DNA of 19,420 nucleotides from Irineochytrium annulatum. Taxonomy: Eukaryota; Chytridiomycota; Chytridiomycetes; Chytridiales; Chytridiaceae. Below the pieces are notes generated by a model that ran no database searches, had not been told where the DNA came from, and saw only the letters and a list, made by a program, of their open reading frames with translations. Shown piece by piece: positions 19,222 through 19,420 of this stretch. A program made the position numbers and the translations under genes. The first letter of the stretch is position 1. Every line of letters begins with the position of its first letter. Location: NCBI GenBank assembly GCA_027600665.1, contig JADGJL010000513.1, positions 1-19,420 on the forward strand, written 5' to 3'.

Positions 19222-19420
19222 CTACTCAACGCTAAAGATGGTCTCAGTCGCAACGATCTGATGGCTAGAGACATCCCCATCATCGTCCTTGAACGACTCA
19301 TACCTCCCATTGTTCCCACTCCTCGCGACATTCAGCAGGTTCCGAAAGAGGCCCAGCCCGCTCCTGGGGCTTGCTGCGGACGCCGCGCCGCCTGCCCCCC
19401 CGCCCATCCCAGCCTTCGAC
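19222..19420 (-). CDS. C-terminal part of an unrecognised protein
   Basis: The frame is open from the right edge (first full codon at 19419) down to a stop at 19222, about 65 residues. It begins with a Gly/Ala/Ser-rich segment, followed by LGLFRNLLNVARSGNNGRY, an acidic patch (KDDDGD) and the end IVATETIFSVE. The absence of stops, a composition unlike the A/T-rich gap beside it, and its position as a convergent neighbour suggest a true last exon. No family was recognised. An ATG at 19407 lies inside the frame, but the frame continues past it, so the start is probably outside the window. Confidence 0.5.
   Translation of the reverse strand, partial: SKAGMGGGAGGAASAASPRSGLGLFRNLLNVARSGNNGRYESFKDDDGDVSSHQIVATETIFSVE

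Overview
The window is a gene-dense piece of a eukaryotic nuclear genome, most likely fungal. Eight genes can be reconstructed with confidence by splicing 37 short introns (41-89 nt, nearly all GT...AG, several with a clear CTAAC branch site), plus the 3' end of a ninth. GC-rich coding sequence, very small introns, short intergenic gaps and a mitochondrial FAD glycerol-3-phosphate dehydrogenase that keeps an EF-hand-like tail fit a fungus. A MOK-type (MAK/ICK/MOK family) kinase, a family tied to cilia and flagella, together with a glyoxal oxidase, points to a zoosporic (chytrid-like) fungus. That placement is inference.

Layout, left to right. (1) Minus strand, 1-2941: CCR4-type deadenylase, cut by the left edge before its last active-site motif. 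(2) Minus, 3676-6790: an annexin core (four repeats) on a very long N-terminal part. Two apparently separate reading frames join here through one canonical 54-nt intron. (3) Minus, 7154-9981: mitochondrial glycerol-3-phosphate dehydrogenase (GUT2 type), 9 exons. (4) Minus, 10445-11505: DCN1-like cullin neddylation factor, 7 exons. (5) Plus, 11646-12126: small CoA-binding (Rossmann) protein, divergent from DCN1. (6) Minus, 12151-12819: NAT9-like N-acetyltransferase, convergent with (5). (7) Plus, 13080-15604: membrane-anchored glyoxal oxidase with a beta-trefoil (CBM13/ricin-B-type) lectin-like domain inserted inside the propeller. (8) Plus, 16279-18812: MOK-like protein kinase. (9) Minus, 19222 to the right edge: C-terminus of an unrecognised protein.

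The genes do not form one pathway. They cover mRNA decay (CCR4), membrane binding (annexin), redox shuttling (GUT2), ubiquitin-ligase activation (DCN1), acetylation (NAT9), extracellular peroxide production (glyoxal oxidase) and probable flagellar or cell-cycle signalling (MOK). No mobile element, tRNA, rRNA, CRISPR array or viral gene was seen.

The most unusual items are the lectin-like insertion in the glyoxal oxidase, the ~910-residue annexin with an unknown helical N-terminal region and eroded calcium sites, and three introns that appear to end in AAG exactly 12 nt after a CTAAC branch site, in one case skipping a closer CAG. All exon borders were read by eye from splice signals, reading frame and family conservation; none is backed by transcript data.
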